Part shown: piece after piece, positions 51,201 through 63,961 of the stretch | Numbering within the stretch: the stretch's first letter is position 1 | Layout: every line of letters starts with the position of its first letter | NCBI GenBank assembly: GCA_031310005.1 | Contig: CM062379.1 | Coordinates: forward strand, 2,170,001-2,234,000 | DNA length: 64,000 nt | Source of the DNA: Dactylellina haptotyla | Lineage: Eukaryota; Ascomycota; Orbiliomycetes; Orbiliales; Orbiliaceae | Direction: 5' to 3' | Program-made: the position numbers and the translations under genes | The notes under the pieces: generated by a model | The model's database searches: none | What the model was told of the DNA's origin: nothing | The model's input: only the letters and a program-made list of their open reading frames with translations

Positions 51201-53843
51201 CTGGCTAATCGAGCCTCATTCGTTCATTCGTCTGATGAAGAGGCTTTTGCCTGGCTGCAGCATGCAAGAAGGCCGTTATCTCTTGGAGGTTTATTTGCTC
51301 TCTATCTCATCCGAGTTGCGTCACAGTTTTGATTCGATTTGGGCAACGAAAAACAGTACCCAACTAGGATATCACCTTGAATTGGAAGTCGAGAACGCAC
51401 ATCAGTTGTGATAAACGAGAACCACGCGGTGCGCAAATATAGCAGTGAACTGGGGGGTTTTCAATTGTGATTCGATTGAACAGGACTATGCCTTTGATAT
51501 TTTGGCATGTCAAATCGAAACGCACGACCCTCGTATTCATATATTATCAATGTATTATATAAGTGAAGGACCCATTTTGATTATTCTGCTGCATGGCCTG
51601 ATCGATTGCGGCCGCACGACCGTTGACTAAAATCGTTCCGGATGGTCGGATCCGTGAGTCCCCAGCATTCCTGGCCGTCGCCTCCGTCCTTGTCCATTCC
51701 AGCCGAAAGATGTCGACGAACCGCTTTCGCCGAACAATCTCGATGGTATTCGAATTCTTCGGATGTTAGGGAAGAAGGGGGACAATTTACAGCTTGAAAA
51801 GAACACATATAATCAGGCAGGCCCTCGCTGCAGCAGTCGCTTGCTGGCTGCTTGCTGCAAGCCATATCGATATAATTTGCTCCGCCTGACATGCCCGAGG
51901 CCCAAAATTTGCCCTTCTAGAACTCCTGGTGTCGCAAATTGTTTCTGCATGCAACCTGCAGTACTTCTCTGTTTATCCAGCGGGTATATTCTGAATCTCG
52001 ATAGATCAAGACTCGAACTCCCAATCAGAAATCAACCACGTCCGCTCCAATTCAACCGGGATCTACTAGTCACGGGTGAAGGAAGCCTGGGGTCGTATAT
52101 CTGGAGAAAGGGAAAGGGTAAAAAAGGTCAACCAACAGCACCACCCTGGAGACAGTAGTTGACGGGAGGTAACAACGGAAGAAATCAGCGAAAATCTGGA
52201 GAAATACATACATATAATAGCAAGGGATATTATTTCGATCCGCCGCCATCGACAAGGCCATTTCGTCTGAGGGATATCGTGAAACATACATAACGGCTTT
52301 CTCACTCGAGGAATATTGTTCAACGAGGGACTTTTTTCCCTCTTCTCGGTCACCCGAGCGAAAAAGCATAGGAAGAAGAAAAAGCTCAGAGCAAGGTAAG
52401 CAGAGCAAAAGCTGGGTTGTCAATTGGCAAGCTGCACATTTGATTTGCTGGAACATTGTCAATTTGGAGATTGTTATTGGAGCGCCTTTTCGTCTGGATT
52501 GCTGTCGCTACCCCTCCGCCGCCTCTGCCAGATGTATCAATGCGCATGTGGGATTTCGTCTGGTCCGCTCATGCAAATAATCAAGTCGACACTCTTGCTT
52601 TGGCGAGGTCTACCAGTACCCCCCTCTCTTGCTTTTTTATGATTCCTTTTTTGACATGTGGTTTGCCCCGTCTGCTTTTCGTCTGAACCCGAGGAGTGAG
52701 GCGTTTCATCTCACGATGTTGGTAATATGGGACTGCCACTGGCTATTCGGTGGTAGCTAGAAGGTTCGGTATTTCTCGAGCGCATTCTGATTTCTAAAAC
52801 ATTCCTTCCCTTGCGCCTCGGTCCGGCGGGCACGAGGAGTATACGGGAAAGCCCATATTGCTTTGCTTGCCTTCTTTTTTTTTGCCCGTTTGTTTTATGT
52901 TATTTTTTAATAATAGTAATAATTCTTGCGGGACGGGGACGTATTAGTACGGCACCCTCTTCTTTTATTTTTTACTATTTCTGCGACGATGCTGGTTTGG
53001 TTTTCGTCGCCCTAGCGCAAGCAGAGAAGTAGCTGTGCGAGAAAGCACAGGAAGCCCCGAGTGATGTGTCTGTGCTCCCCTCCCTGTCATCGAGCATTAC
53101 ACGAGAGAAAGAGGTTCGACGACGAGCGTACACACCGGAGAACAGGAATCAGAGACGAGCGAGGGAGGGTGTGGAGGCAGAAGGTGGACATGAATTGGCT
53201 TCGAGGCTGCAACAAGCCAATCCCAGCTCTAGCTTCCAGCTCCATCGGCCAATGCAGATGAATCCTCGACCCCCTGCTCGTCAAGACTGTTCTCTGGAGG
53301 TACCTGTGTCAACGCCAGTTTCCGGTCCAACGCTATTCGATGGATAGGGCTAGCTAGCTCCCTCGCTCTCCGCCAATTGACTAGTGCTAGCGTGGGTGCG
53401 GAGAGAGAGGAAGGAGGAGGTGGTGTGGGAGGGAAAAGAAGGTGGTGTGGGTGGGTCTGCTGGCTGGCTGTTGCTCGGTGCTGGTTCGAGGCGGAGGGTG
53501 TTGGAGAGACGGGCCCAACGGACAGAGTGCAGTCAAAAGAAGGGTTGTGGCCTGCCAACCTCCATCGACTCGACGGCCGCCTTTTCTCTTACGCTATCAC
53601 ATCATCATCCACCTTCCATCTCCTTCCCTCTTCTCTCTCGCCATCATCTCCAACCTCATCTCCCTCCGTCCCTCCGTCCCTCTCCCCTCCCTCTTTCCAT
53701 CTCCCCCTCCCCCTCTTGTTCTGCCCTTCCTTTTCCTTATACTCATCTTCTTTTACATCACAGGCCTTGCATTGGGAGAATTGCCATCGACACCTCGCTC
53801 AATCGCAACAACAACGTCTCTCTCCCCGGCAGATTTTGCCACT
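48211..53843. other. 5.6 kb gene-poor block between GRC3 and LST7
   Basis: No convincing gene. The longest ATG-started frame is a 111-codon one at 51,076-51,411 (see findings). At 49,495-49,890 several frames on both strands are open, but they start at non-ATG codons and show no domain. Around 53,380-53,840 sequence is purine-rich and then pyrimidine-rich and is probably the LST7 leader. No transposase-like frame, tRNA or long inverted repeat is seen. Confidence 0.5.
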
Positions 53844-55486
53844 ATGGATTTCATCGTAAGTCGATCTATCTACCTCTTCTCCTTTCTCTATAATTCGTAC
53901 GGCCAGGTGCCCTTTCTTTGTCTGTGGATTGTGTATGCTCTCCATCATGACCTGGCAGCCCGTCTCACTACGCTCTTTCGCCGCAGATCTCTAACATTTC
54001 TCGCCTCTAGTTCTCCCTCGCCCACTTCTGTGAAATCCACGGACCAACATCCATTCTGTGCACCCAGCTCCTCCCTCCCTCGTGCCAGACTTGTTCCATC
54101 ACCCCCCTAAGCCCCTACGCCGGCTACTCGAGCGACGACTCCCCTCCCGTATCCGCTCCTCCCTCCTCCACTCCGTCGCGTGCCAGCTCCATCAAGGCCT
54201 CCTCGTCCTCCAGGTCCAGCATATACCTCTCGAGATCTTCAGTATCCCCCCATACCTCTCCTGCTGCGACCCCCCCTCTCTCTCCGAAGCCCGGCCACGT
54301 CTCGCTTTCCGGTTCGGTTAATCAATCGCTGCTCTCAACTGCTTCTTCCGGACTCACCGACACATGTGCCAATTGTAACCTCAGCTTGCCCAAGAACCTC
54401 AGCGAAAGATTGCCATTAAAGGATGGTAAGAAGGTCCCCGTGTTACGTTCGAAAGAGGTAGTGTTAGCCGGAGGCAGTGTGGAGGAAAGGCGGCGACATC
54501 AGATGGAAGCGGAGGCGCAGCAACAGGGCCACCAACGAACACAATACCGACATGGGAGGCGACAATCTTATTATCAACCCAGGAGGCCTTCTACATCCGA
54601 CCATGACGAGCCGTACATGCAACAGCACCATCACCACCAGCAGACCCGCCGTCGATCGCTGTCCTCAGCGTCTTCGTCCAACTCATCGTCCAAGTCCAAC
54701 CTCAACGACGACTACGGCTTCCCATCGACGGCATCTGAAGAGAGCCAGGAAATGTATGACCGCTTCGACGCCTACATCCCACCCCACACCCACAACCTCA
54801 CCTACCTCTCCGCCCGCTTCCCCTCCGCCCCGGAAAAATTCGCTGCACTGAGAAGAGCTTGTGTCCGGACCCTCTCCTGCGAAGCGTTGCCCGGTCAAAC
54901 CGGCCCGATCTTTGTTGGTGACGAATCGGCAGGCCATACAATTGCATACGTTTTCCGACTGGTCGACCCCAAGATCCGAAGTAACCGTCGTACGTACGCC
55001 TTGTTGTGTCTGTGCCCGGATGTCAAGAAGATAGTGGCAGCGTATGGTTACATTACCTCGGTGTTCGAGCAACTGGTCGCCCGGATTAAGAACCTTGCAT
55101 CGGAGGCCTCCCGGCCGGTGTCGCCGAATCCCCACGACCACATCCGGCAGGAGCTTGCCAACTCTTCCATTATCAAGCACAGCACGTGTCCGGATGGGTT
55201 CCTCAGGCGTCCGGCTAGAGTCGAAAGGGGTAAGGACCTTGCGGAGCTCGTCGGCCGGGAACAGCTGTTCGTCGAGGTCCACGCTTGTTTTGCCACTCTC
55301 CTTGGAGCTTTGGCAAGGAGGTTTGGATGTTTGGATGCCAGCGTTCCCGTCGTTTCATCCTCTCCGATTTCTTCATATGCCGGGCTTCCGGGGCATGTCA
55401 GTTCGAGCAGGCTGACGATCGAGGAGAGAGAAATGGAGAGGTCGAAGAGAGATAGAGCAGACCTGAGAAGAGGAGTGTACACTTAA
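53844..55486 (+). CDS. LST7: LST7 / folliculin-family protein
   Basis: Fungal folliculin relative; with its partner LST4 it acts as a GAP for Gtr/Rag GTPases in amino-acid signalling to TORC1 at the vacuole. Exons 53844..53855 and 54011..55486 give 495 aa. The first coding exon is 12 nt (MDFI); splicing rebuilds MDFIFSLAHFCEIHGPTSILCTQ, the start of the folliculin longin domain. Also family-specific are TCANCNLSLP (compare MCEGC in folliculin), RRACVRTLSCEALPGQTGPIFVGDE and the strand TYALLCLCPDVKKI. The two halves of the longin domain are separated by a long Ser/Gln/His-rich insert (about residues 50-240). There is no C-terminal DENN domain; the protein ends in a basic tail, as in short fungal LST7 proteins. 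Intron length is 155 nt. Confidence 0.88.
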
Positions 55487-57285
55487 TACTCCTTTTTTCC
55501 TTTCTTAGTTTCGTTCTCTCTTCCATTTCTCTCTTCAACAATTTCTACTGGGGTGAGGGCTTTGGGGTTCAAAGGTCGTTGATAATTCCTGATTCTGCTT
55601 TCTCTTCATTGCTGCGGTTTAGCGAAAGAACAAAATGGGTTAATATCATGGTGTGATTTTCATTTCTGACGGTGCGGTTCAATTCTTTTTCAACTTACGG
55701 TGTCGGTTTGGGGTCTCTCTGGTCGGGTTAAAATTCGGGGTTCTGGTTTTCGTTTTCGTTATCTTTTGCTTTATATTGTTTGGGATTTCTACACCGGCGC
55801 CATTGTCTGCTCATTTTTTCCTTCTATTTCTTTTGCGACATTTGTCCTTTCTAGATGGTTATGCCCAAAGCCATACTTTCTGGCTCCTTTTTCCTTTCTC
55901 TTTTATTGTTTTCTCTTTCATGACGACGATGATGATCATGTTGCTTTCCAAAATATTTTTCTGTATATCTGCGAAAAAGCTAAGGAAAAAAGTCAGAAAA
56001 GATTCAAAAGCTGGATACGAAAGAAAAGAAAAAGAAAAAAGTCGAATAGGCTTCCATTGGAAGTCTGAAAAAAGACAAAAGCGGATATACTTGTTTCTTG
56101 TTCTTCACCATTCTTTTTTGATTGGAAAAATTGTTTTCTTTATAAAATTTTTTTATATATATTCTTGTATATTGAAAAGCTGTTACGCAGATGTCAAAAA
56201 ATTTGAAAAGTGATTTAATTTAGATAAAATAACAATACAGTCCGAGAATGAGAAACGAGAGAGCCTGTGAGAAAACGGAGAGAAGTGAAAAATTTTCGAG
56301 AGTGATGTGCGGGTGAGAGTGGGTATATATTAAGGCTGAGATGGCATGGCGTCTTGAGGGTTGGGGAGCACGTAATTCACAGGGCAAGACGACAGGTTAT
56401 ATCTATCCATCCACCGCCCCGACAGTGTGGACGAGGAGGGGGGTTGGTTGGCTGGTAGAGACGTTAATAAGAAATCTAACTATAGAAGATTCGGACTACG
56501 GGAAGAAGGGTGCTCCCGAAGCTCGTCTCCGGGGTGCGGATAATATTTGTTATGTAAGGAAGTATGTGTTGAAGGGGAGGTTTGCAAGGATGAGCTGGTC
56601 GAGCTAGACCGAAGAGGGCGGGATTGCAGAATATCAGTTCGAGACAGGCGAAGAAGGTCGATGGGCATTGCGATGCAATCACGTAACCGCTGGTTAGCTG
56701 GACCGTCGCACCCGTCGAAGCCAATCAGCGAGAGCGACGACGTCCATCGGGAATGCGAATGGCCAGCCAGCGGCGAGGGAGCGAGGGAGAGGGAGGTCAA
56801 CGGGCGCCTCGTGGTCTCCCGCGTTGTTAATTTCCCGATTGCAGTCCGCGGCGAGTCAGTGTATCAGTTGGCTGCAGCACATCGCAGGATCCCAGGCCGG
56901 AATGGAGTCAGTCAAGAAGGATCCTGACAGAACTGGCGGCGGTTTATAATATCGCGGTCGTAGCCGCGCAGTCAATGGCAGCGGCGCACGACCCCAATCT
57001 CCCGGCGACCTTCATCACCAAAGCGGCCCTCCGATCGAGCGTGTTTCTGTCCTGGCGGGGATTTGAGGTTCTTCGCTCCCGTCAAGCTTTCGGCTAAGCT
57101 GTCTGTCTCAGCGAGCTTTGCGAGGGCGGAGAGATAATCAAAGCAGAGCAGAGCAGCTGGGCAGCTGAGTGGGCGGCGGCGGAGCGGTGTGTGGTGTTTG
57201 TCCTCCCTTCTTCCTCTTTCACCACACCACAACCACCTTCCTTCCCTTTCAACCCAACTCACCTCAACCCAACCTGACCTCCCAT

Positions 57286-57309
57286 CACCACCACCACCAC
57301 CACCACCAG
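57286..57309. repeat. CAC trinucleotide repeat
   Basis: Eight CAC units upstream of FCP1. Confidence 0.8.
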
Positions 57310-57353
57310 CATCATCCTCACGCCATCCCGCTCCTTCTTTCATCAAGCCCATA

Positions 57354-57390
57354 CCCACCGCCCGCCATCCCACCGCCCGCCATCCCACCG
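57354..57390. repeat. 15-nt tandem repeat in FCP1 upstream region
   Basis: Two full copies and one partial copy of CCCACCGCCCGCCAT. Confidence 0.7.
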
Positions 57391-57407
57391 CCATCACTCC
57401 CTCTCAC

Positions 57408-57464
57408 ATGTCCCCATCTCGCTCGCAATCGCCATCAGCAGCAGCTCTGTCACAGCTCTCTTGA
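57408..57464 (+). other. Possible upstream open reading frame of FCP1
   Basis: An 18-codon frame (MSPSRSQSPSAAALSQLS) starts at an ATG in the pyrimidine-rich sequence before FCP1 and ends well before its start. No other ATG lies between it and the FCP1 start. Whether it is on the mRNA is unknown. Confidence 0.35.
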
Positions 57465-57935
57465 TCTCTGCTCGTCCGTTCCCCTTCCGTTACTCTTCCT
57501 CGGTCTTCCCCTTCTCGATTGGGACACAAGATCCGAACTCACCCTGCCTCGCGACTCCCACCCAGGAATTTTTCCAGAAATCCCAAACACAAAAAGGAAA
57601 GCTCCCCAAGCCTCACTGCTGGTCAACCCTGGAGCTTCACGTGTTTTTCCACCTTGCCTCCAACCGTCCGCTATACCCCGCCAGAACCAACCACCAGGAA
57701 AAGAATACCGCTCTGCGTCGCCGCTTTCCTGATAGTTAGCTAGTACGGAGAAGAGAGCGGAAAAAATAAAAAAAAAACACGAGGAGGAGAAAAAGAGACC
57801 ACCAGCACCACCACCGCCACAACCACCACTGGAAGAGACGAAAAACCTAAAATACTATAAATATCATATAAATATTACAGAGAACCGAGCAAACCAGGGG
57901 GTTGGTCGGTTCCTATTTTCCGCCATTGACCCATC

Positions 57936-60849
57936 ATGCTCCTCAAATTCCCCCCTTCGACCCGCTTCCCGGTCACCATCACCCAGGTCCACTTCCCACA
58001 GGGCGCTCAAGTCACCAAGCTCCAGGCAATCTTTACCTACTCGTACAAATCGCTCATCACCGAGGACAATGAAGATGGAGAGGAAATACAAAAAATCACC
58101 GACATCATCTCGAGGTTCGAGACGCCCGTTGGGGGAAAGATTGTCGAATGGATGGTAGGAAAGGGCTCTGTCGTCAACTCGCCATAGTAAGGAATATTCT
58201 CTCCTCCCAAATATTCCTCCCACTTTTAGTTACCCGTTATAAGTAATTGTTGGAACATGTTACTGACTGCGATTTGGCGAGGGAAAACAGCACGGGTATA
58301 GTAGAAGTCGAGGAACCATGCTCGCATCCCGTCGTCTGGAACAACCAGTGCGCTGTCTGCGGTATGGATATGTCGGAGTAAGTCATCAATGTTCCCCGGA
58401 TTCCAATTGACGAGCTCAATCGCCAACAAATCGGTATCCCATAGGCAAACTTACATCAACGACTACAATATCGAAACAGCAAACATAAATGTCACACACG
58501 ATAACACAGGATTGAAGATCAGCAGAGGGGTGCGTCAGAGTTTCTTTCATACCTCGCCACAATTCTTATTGACCGATGCGCGCCATTTTAGGAAGCGGAG
58601 AACATCGAAAAAGAAGCCAAAAAGCGGTTACTATCGTCGAAAAAACTATCCCTCGTTGTCGATCTCGATCAGACTATCATTCAAGCTACCGTGGACCCCA
58701 CCGTCGGAGAATGGAGAGATGACCCTTCGAATCCCAATTACCACGCGGTAAAAGACGTCGAAGCATTCCAGCTACTCGATGAAGGCGCCGGAGGAAGAGG
58801 TTGCTGGTACTACGTCAAACTCCGACCCGGTCTTAAGCGGTTCCTCGAGCAAATCTCGAAAATATACGAATGCCACATCTACACCATGGGAACGCGGGCG
58901 TACGCTATGAGTATCGCGAAAATCGTCGACCCAGAAGGCCATATTTTCGGAGAGAGGATATTGAGTAGAGACGAGAGCGGGAGTTTGACGTCGAAGAGCT
59001 TGGAACGGTTGTTTCCGGTTGATACAAAGATGGTGGTGATTATAGACGACAGAGGCGACGTTTGGAAATGGAGCGAGAATTTGATCAAAGTTACACCTTA
59101 CGATTTCTTTGTCGGAATTGGAGATATCAACTCCAGTTTCCTGCCGAAGAGACACGACTATCAACTGGCGCAACAGGCTGCCGCGGCTGCAAGTGCAGGG
59201 AAAACCGATGATCCGTCAGTTATCAATCCGGAGCAGCTTGCGGCGCCGCCCCCGGCTCTAGCTCCAGCTCCAGCTCCAACCAACGGGACGGAGGATACCC
59301 TTATGGAAGAACCCGTCGCCGAAAAGAAGGAAGAACCCGTCGACGGTATGGACGTGTCTCCTTTGGAACAACTGGTGGAGATGGGTGGTGGCGATGACCC
59401 AGATGTACTAGCCCAACAGACATCACGGCAAAACGAAGCTTTGACGGCACAACAGAAGGAGCGGCCTTTGGCTAAGAAGCAAGAGGTCCTCGACAAGCAA
59501 GATAGCGATAGCGTTAGCAACCATTCAAACAACGGGGATACAAACAGCGACAGTGGTCATCGGCATAATTTGTTGCACGACAACGACAACGAGTTGGAGT
59601 ATTTGGGCAAAGCGTTGACGGATGTGCACCAAGAATTTTTTGAAGAGTATCAGAAACGATTGGTCGCTAGCAAGGGAGGGAGAGTCGCGCAGGTCAGAGG
59701 CGGGAAGGGGCCCAAGAAACTTGTTCACCATGGAGATGGCGATTATTTGAGCAATGTACCGGACGTCAAGCATATTATGCCATCTATGAAGCGACGAGTC
59801 TTTGATAATATCGTACTCGTCTTTTCGGGTGTGATTCCGCTTGGCGTGGACGTTCAGAGGTGAGTGTTTTTCGTTTATTTCAGGTATCATAAGTCTGGCT
59901 AACGTTCTATAGCTCTGATGTTGCCCAGTGGGCCAAGTCCTTTGGCGCAATGGTCGTCGATGGTGTTAGCGGTGCGGTCACACACGTAGTAGCTGCGAGG
60001 GTAAGTTACCAATCTTTTTTTATCATTATTCAAGATAAAGCTAAGAGGAACGTATAGACACGGACGGCGAAAGTTCGCTCTGCCGCGACTAAATTTCCGC
60101 ATATCAAGATCGTAACCCCCCAGTGGTTCTTCTCATCAATAACAATGTGGCAGAAACTGGATGAAACGCCCTTTTTAATCAATATTTTCCCAGAAGACAG
60201 ATTCGGCAATAGCAGCCCCCCCTTGCCTTCGAGTTCCATGGGATTCGATGACCTGGAGGATCATATGGAGCTGAGTTCTGATGAGGAGGAAGATGATGGC
60301 GATAGCGACATTCACACTCTCGATGGGAGACCCGGTGTCATCCCAGAACTGATGTTACCCGAAGAAGGCGCCCCGCCACCTGATCTACACGGCCTCAACT
60401 GGGATGAGATGGATCAGGATCTCGCAGACTTCATGGGCAGCGAAGCTGATGACACAGACCTCGAAAGCAGGAACGGCGCAGAGCCTTACGAGTCGGATAA
60501 CGAGAGCAATTCCGGCGATCTCACGGGCGATGCCCTCAAGGCCGCACTTAGCACGAAGCGGGATAGGAGCGCAACCCCGCCGCCCGATGAAGCTGGCGAG
60601 CAGAAGATACCGGTTAGTGAGCCGAAGGAGAAGGAATTGCTCAAGAGCCCCTTATCAAAACGGGTTCGTCTCTCCAACAGTCGGTCATCGAGTCTTAGAA
60701 ATCTCTCGCTCAGTGCCGAAGAACCACAGGTTGGAGAATCCGGAATGCCCTCACCCGCGCAGAGTCACGGCGAAAAGGAAGGATCCGTCCGCGATGACGA
60801 AGAAGACGATTTCGACTTGGAGGCGGAGTTTGCCAACGAATTTTCGTGA
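57936..60849 (+). CDS. FCP1: RNA polymerase II CTD phosphatase FCP1
   Basis: Removes phosphate (mainly Ser2-P) from the polymerase II C-terminal domain so the enzyme can be recycled; nuclear. Six exons, 57936..58186, 58291..58377, 58445..58529, 58592..59859, 59913..60000 and 60058..60849, give 856 aa. The N-terminal biotinyl/lipoyl-like region with CSHPVVWNNQCAVCGMDM (CX10CX2C) is followed by the FCPH catalytic domain (about 155-330) with nucleophile motif DLDQT (Asp165, Asp167) and IIDDRGDVW. A BRCT domain (about 545-650) includes FGAMVVDGVSGAVTHVVAAR and TPQWFFSSI; two introns (53 and 57 nt) fall inside it. The C-terminus is acidic and ends EDDFDLEAEFANEFS, the type of tail that binds TFIIF/TFIIB. 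An Ala/Pro- and Gln-rich linker separates the domains. Confidence 0.96.
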
Positions 60850-61880
60850 GCGAATTCCTTGTCCTTTCGCCCAGCTAACGCGATGACGACGACGACGGCA
60901 GTTTAAATCTCACTCATGATGCTACGATATATTGTTCGATGTACTACGACGTTCGGTTCTGCTTTCGACGGGTTCCCATAGAGCTGTGCTGTGTTCAGAA
61001 GTTACACTGTGCGCCCCCATACCTCTCTTCGGGCTATATTATCAGTGTTTATCTTTTTATTTTATATTTTATTATCATTTCATTTTTTCTCTTTGCCTCT
61101 CTTCTGTGGTATGTTTCTTGTACTATATGGTGTCACGTCCTCGGGTCCCCGTCTATGTTGAGAAGGTGCTTATACCATTTGTCTTATTTAGTTATTTATT
61201 CTCTCTTCTTCCTTTTATTTTATAAACTGCATTGTCATGACCGGCGCCAAAATGTCGATGGGATGTTTTCTTTTAGTTCCTTGCCCTTTTCTTCTCTTGT
61301 CTTTCGATTTCCTTTTTGTGATTTGTCCATTTCAGCGGCGTTCTGAGAAAGAGATATCGTGATTTTCCTTCTTCTCCCCTTCCTTCTCCTCTACCATCCG
61401 GCACGATTGTGTGTATATAACTTAATCAGAGACTCTTCTTCTTCTTCTGCTTCTTCTTTCATTCTCCTCCTCCGTCTCGTTTCTGCTGCTGCGCCCGACG
61501 GAACGGGCTCCGGCCAAGAATAATCCCGGCTCGTTTGGGCGTCCAACTGCATCATCGGACCCATCCAACCACACCAACACCAACTTACATAACCACCACG
61601 ACAAACCACCACGCTCAACCTCAACCATCCCGGCTTCCCCATCTCGACCGCCCAACCTTCATCCTCACCGCCTCCTCTCCCGCCGGAAATATACTCCCGT
61701 ACCTATAGGCGCATCTTCCCCCGCCCCCTCGTGTATGATAAGTGAACGAAATACGGGTCAGATAGAGTAAAACTAGCTTTGGCCCCAAGCTCCGTCCCCC
61801 TTCTCGGCCCTTCCGGGAATACATTTTTTGGAACGAAAAAAAAAACTCTCCCGCTCGTTTCCCCTTCGAACCTTTCAACG
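60850..61880. other. Intergenic region FCP1 3' end / rhomboid leader
   Basis: 1.03 kb. T-rich first half (FCP1 3' untranslated region) and a CT/CA-rich second half that is probably the rhomboid gene leader. No gene is supported. Confidence 0.5.
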
Positions 61881-63050
61881 ATGCTGCCAAACTTTGACAA
61901 CATCCCAGAGCGCCTATCGTCCACCGTCCGCCGGCTTCCGATCCTCACCCGGGGCGTGCTGGGCCTTACCATCGTTCTCTTCTTCATCGGTCGCATATCC
62001 GACACGGATGCCGCGTTAGAACTCAATACTGCGAATTTTGGCATAAGTCAATGTACCTACCCACACACCACTACCACCACCGTCACCGTCTCAGGATCGC
62101 GAAAGCTTCCATTACTATGCGTGTAGATTTACTAATGGATTCGTATTGCGAGGAAACACAGTACATAGATTAAATACCTATCCGTTCGTGCACCGGGGAT
62201 GGCTACATTTGATAATCAACCTGATAGCGGTAACGTACCCGCTGTCGCGGTTCGAGAAGGAAAAGGGCACGCTACACACTTTATTAATGGTCGTCGGACG
62301 TAAGAATCCCCCGCTTTTTTCTTTCCTTCTACTTCCCTTTTTGTCAGGAGGTGAGGGTGAGAACTACCGGCTGACACGTCAACTGTGGGATGTAACTAGC
62401 GTTCTCGACCTTCCCCGCGCTCGGGTACATCATCTTCGATAAATTCGTCCTAGGCGCACAGGGGACGTACGGCGGAATGTCGGTGTTCATCGTCATGTTT
62501 GCGGCGATGGATGCGAAGCGGATATACAAGTATCGTCCGTTCTACTGGGTTGCGGGGTATAGGATACCCAGCTGGGCACCCGTGTTGGGCGTGTGGCTTG
62601 TGCTTGAGCTTTTCGTGTTTGCGGGAGCTGGGTGGTTGATTCACATTTTCGCGATGGCTGTCGGATGGGCTTGTGGGTTTTTCCCTTCTTTTCTTCCTTC
62701 CTTTATTCTGTTCTATGCCGGGTGCTGTTTTTATGTGGAAGGTGACTGACTGGTGCTGGTACTTTTTTTTAGACGCTGCGGAATACCTTAAACTATTGGA
62801 ACCACCGGAGAAGGTCCTCAAGTTCGTGGAGGGCAAGCTGCGGCCGTTGCTTTCCAGGATACCGTTTTACGTGTCGCTTGATACTAGGGATACGAGCGGG
62901 TATACCCTCGTGCTGCCAACGTTCCAGGACGAGAGAGGGACAGAAATGCCGAACTTGAGGATGAATCCTAGGAGTAGTCCCAGCAGCAGCGGCGGAAGTT
63001 CCGCGGGCAATGGAAACTTTGGCGGCGCCGGGAGAACCCTGAGCTCGTAA
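61881..63050 (+). CDS. RBD2: Rhomboid-family intramembrane serine protease (RBD2 type)
   Basis: Predicted Golgi/endosomal rhomboid; in other fungi this class cleaves the SREBP transcription factor. Exons 61881..62052, 62162..62299, 62400..62672 and 62773..63050 give 286 aa. Membrane spans start at about residue 22 (ILTRGVLGLTIVLFFIG). The conserved NTYPFVHRGWLHLIINLIAVTYPLSRFE loop/helix carries the oxyanion His and Asn. The catalytic Ser is probably S131 in YGGMSVF (GxS without the final Gly, as in several fungal RBD2 proteins), and the catalytic His is H185 in LIHIFAMAVG. The C-terminus is a cytosolic tail (YLKLLEPPEKVLKFVEGK, then Ser/Gly-rich). Introns are 100-109 nt, longer than average here. 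Splices are supported by phase and by restored family sequence. Confidence 0.9.
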
Positions 63051-63961
63051 GATAGAACGAAGGATCTGGTACGCGTGGAAGTTCGACTTGAGATTTAGGC
63101 GACTACGGAGTGCGAGGTGTTATTCGGTTGGTTCGGTTGGAATATCATTAAGCCGATACATATCAATTTATTATTCTCTTATTCATTGTACACATTCATT
63201 CTTTTGCTCTCATCGGAACCGGAACGGTTTTGGTAGAGGGTTGGGTGCATAGAAAGGGGAGAGTAGGGGAGGAGATTGTGATTAGTGGGCCTTTCTCTTG
63301 GGGGTTTTTCTAGGAGCCGGTATGTTTATACCGTGGGGCGGTTTTTACAAACGGTGTTATGATGCACGACAGCGACTCTTAATAACTAATAATGTATAGC
63401 TCATTTTTTCTTCATCCTTTGTTTTTTCATGGGACACATATCTTCATGTCTTTATTTTGGTCATATGCCCGTTTGCTAAGCTATTCCGTCTATGGGGCGC
63501 AGATATCTGTTAGATATAATAGAATATAACTTGCTATGTAACAACTATCAAGTGCTTGTAGGTTTTAGAAAAGTGGGAAAGTTGGCATATCGCGTGGTAT
63601 TCGTTATTGCATTGGCAGTCTGTCGACTTCTTTTATATGCTACCTGGTTCGGCGATGGGTAGCTTGCAATTCCACCGCAATTCCGACAACAATAGGGATT
63701 ACAGCTTATTTCGAATTGTTCTCTCGCGTTAACATTTACTCCTGTGCCCCGCAGCCTCAACTCGTAGTGATCGGAGGGCACGTTCTGATATGCGTTGCGA
63801 GTGTGGTATAAATTTCCAAACTAGGAAGTTTGGATAGCGCGCAAAGGAAAAAAAAAATTGGCAGTATAAATATTTTGGCGAATTTATCCTCCCACAAATT
63901 CCTCCCATCTCGTCGCACATCGCTCACCACAACGACGCTCTTTTAAATATCAAAACAAACG
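63051..63961. other. Intergenic region after rhomboid gene
   Basis: 911 bp. Ends in a T/C- and CA-rich stretch (63,890-63,960) that looks like a leader for a gene starting at 63,962. No other gene is identifiable. Confidence 0.45.

Larger units (their letters stand above)
55487..57935. other. Intergenic region LST7 3' end / FCP1 leader
   Basis: 2.4 kb. The first 750 bp is T-rich (186-codon frame without ATG, rejected as a gene) and is likely LST7 3' untranslated sequence. Near the end a pyrimidine-rich leader holds a CAC repeat (57,286-57,309), a 15-nt tandem repeat (57,354-57,390) and a short upstream frame. No gene is seen. Confidence 0.5.

Noticed and set aside
51995-52060. Second tRNA-like TTCGAGT segment on the minus strand
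   Set aside because: The T-stem pairs poorly and no D-arm or acceptor stem is present.
55653-56213. 186-codon hydrophobic frame after LST7
   Set aside because: No ATG start; Phe/Leu/Lys richness reflects T- and A-rich 3' untranslated sequence.
62500-62520. Rhomboid active site seemed defective because GxSG lacks its last Gly
   Set aside because: Fungal RBD2-type rhomboids often have another residue there; Ser131 and His185 are both present, so inactivity is not supported.
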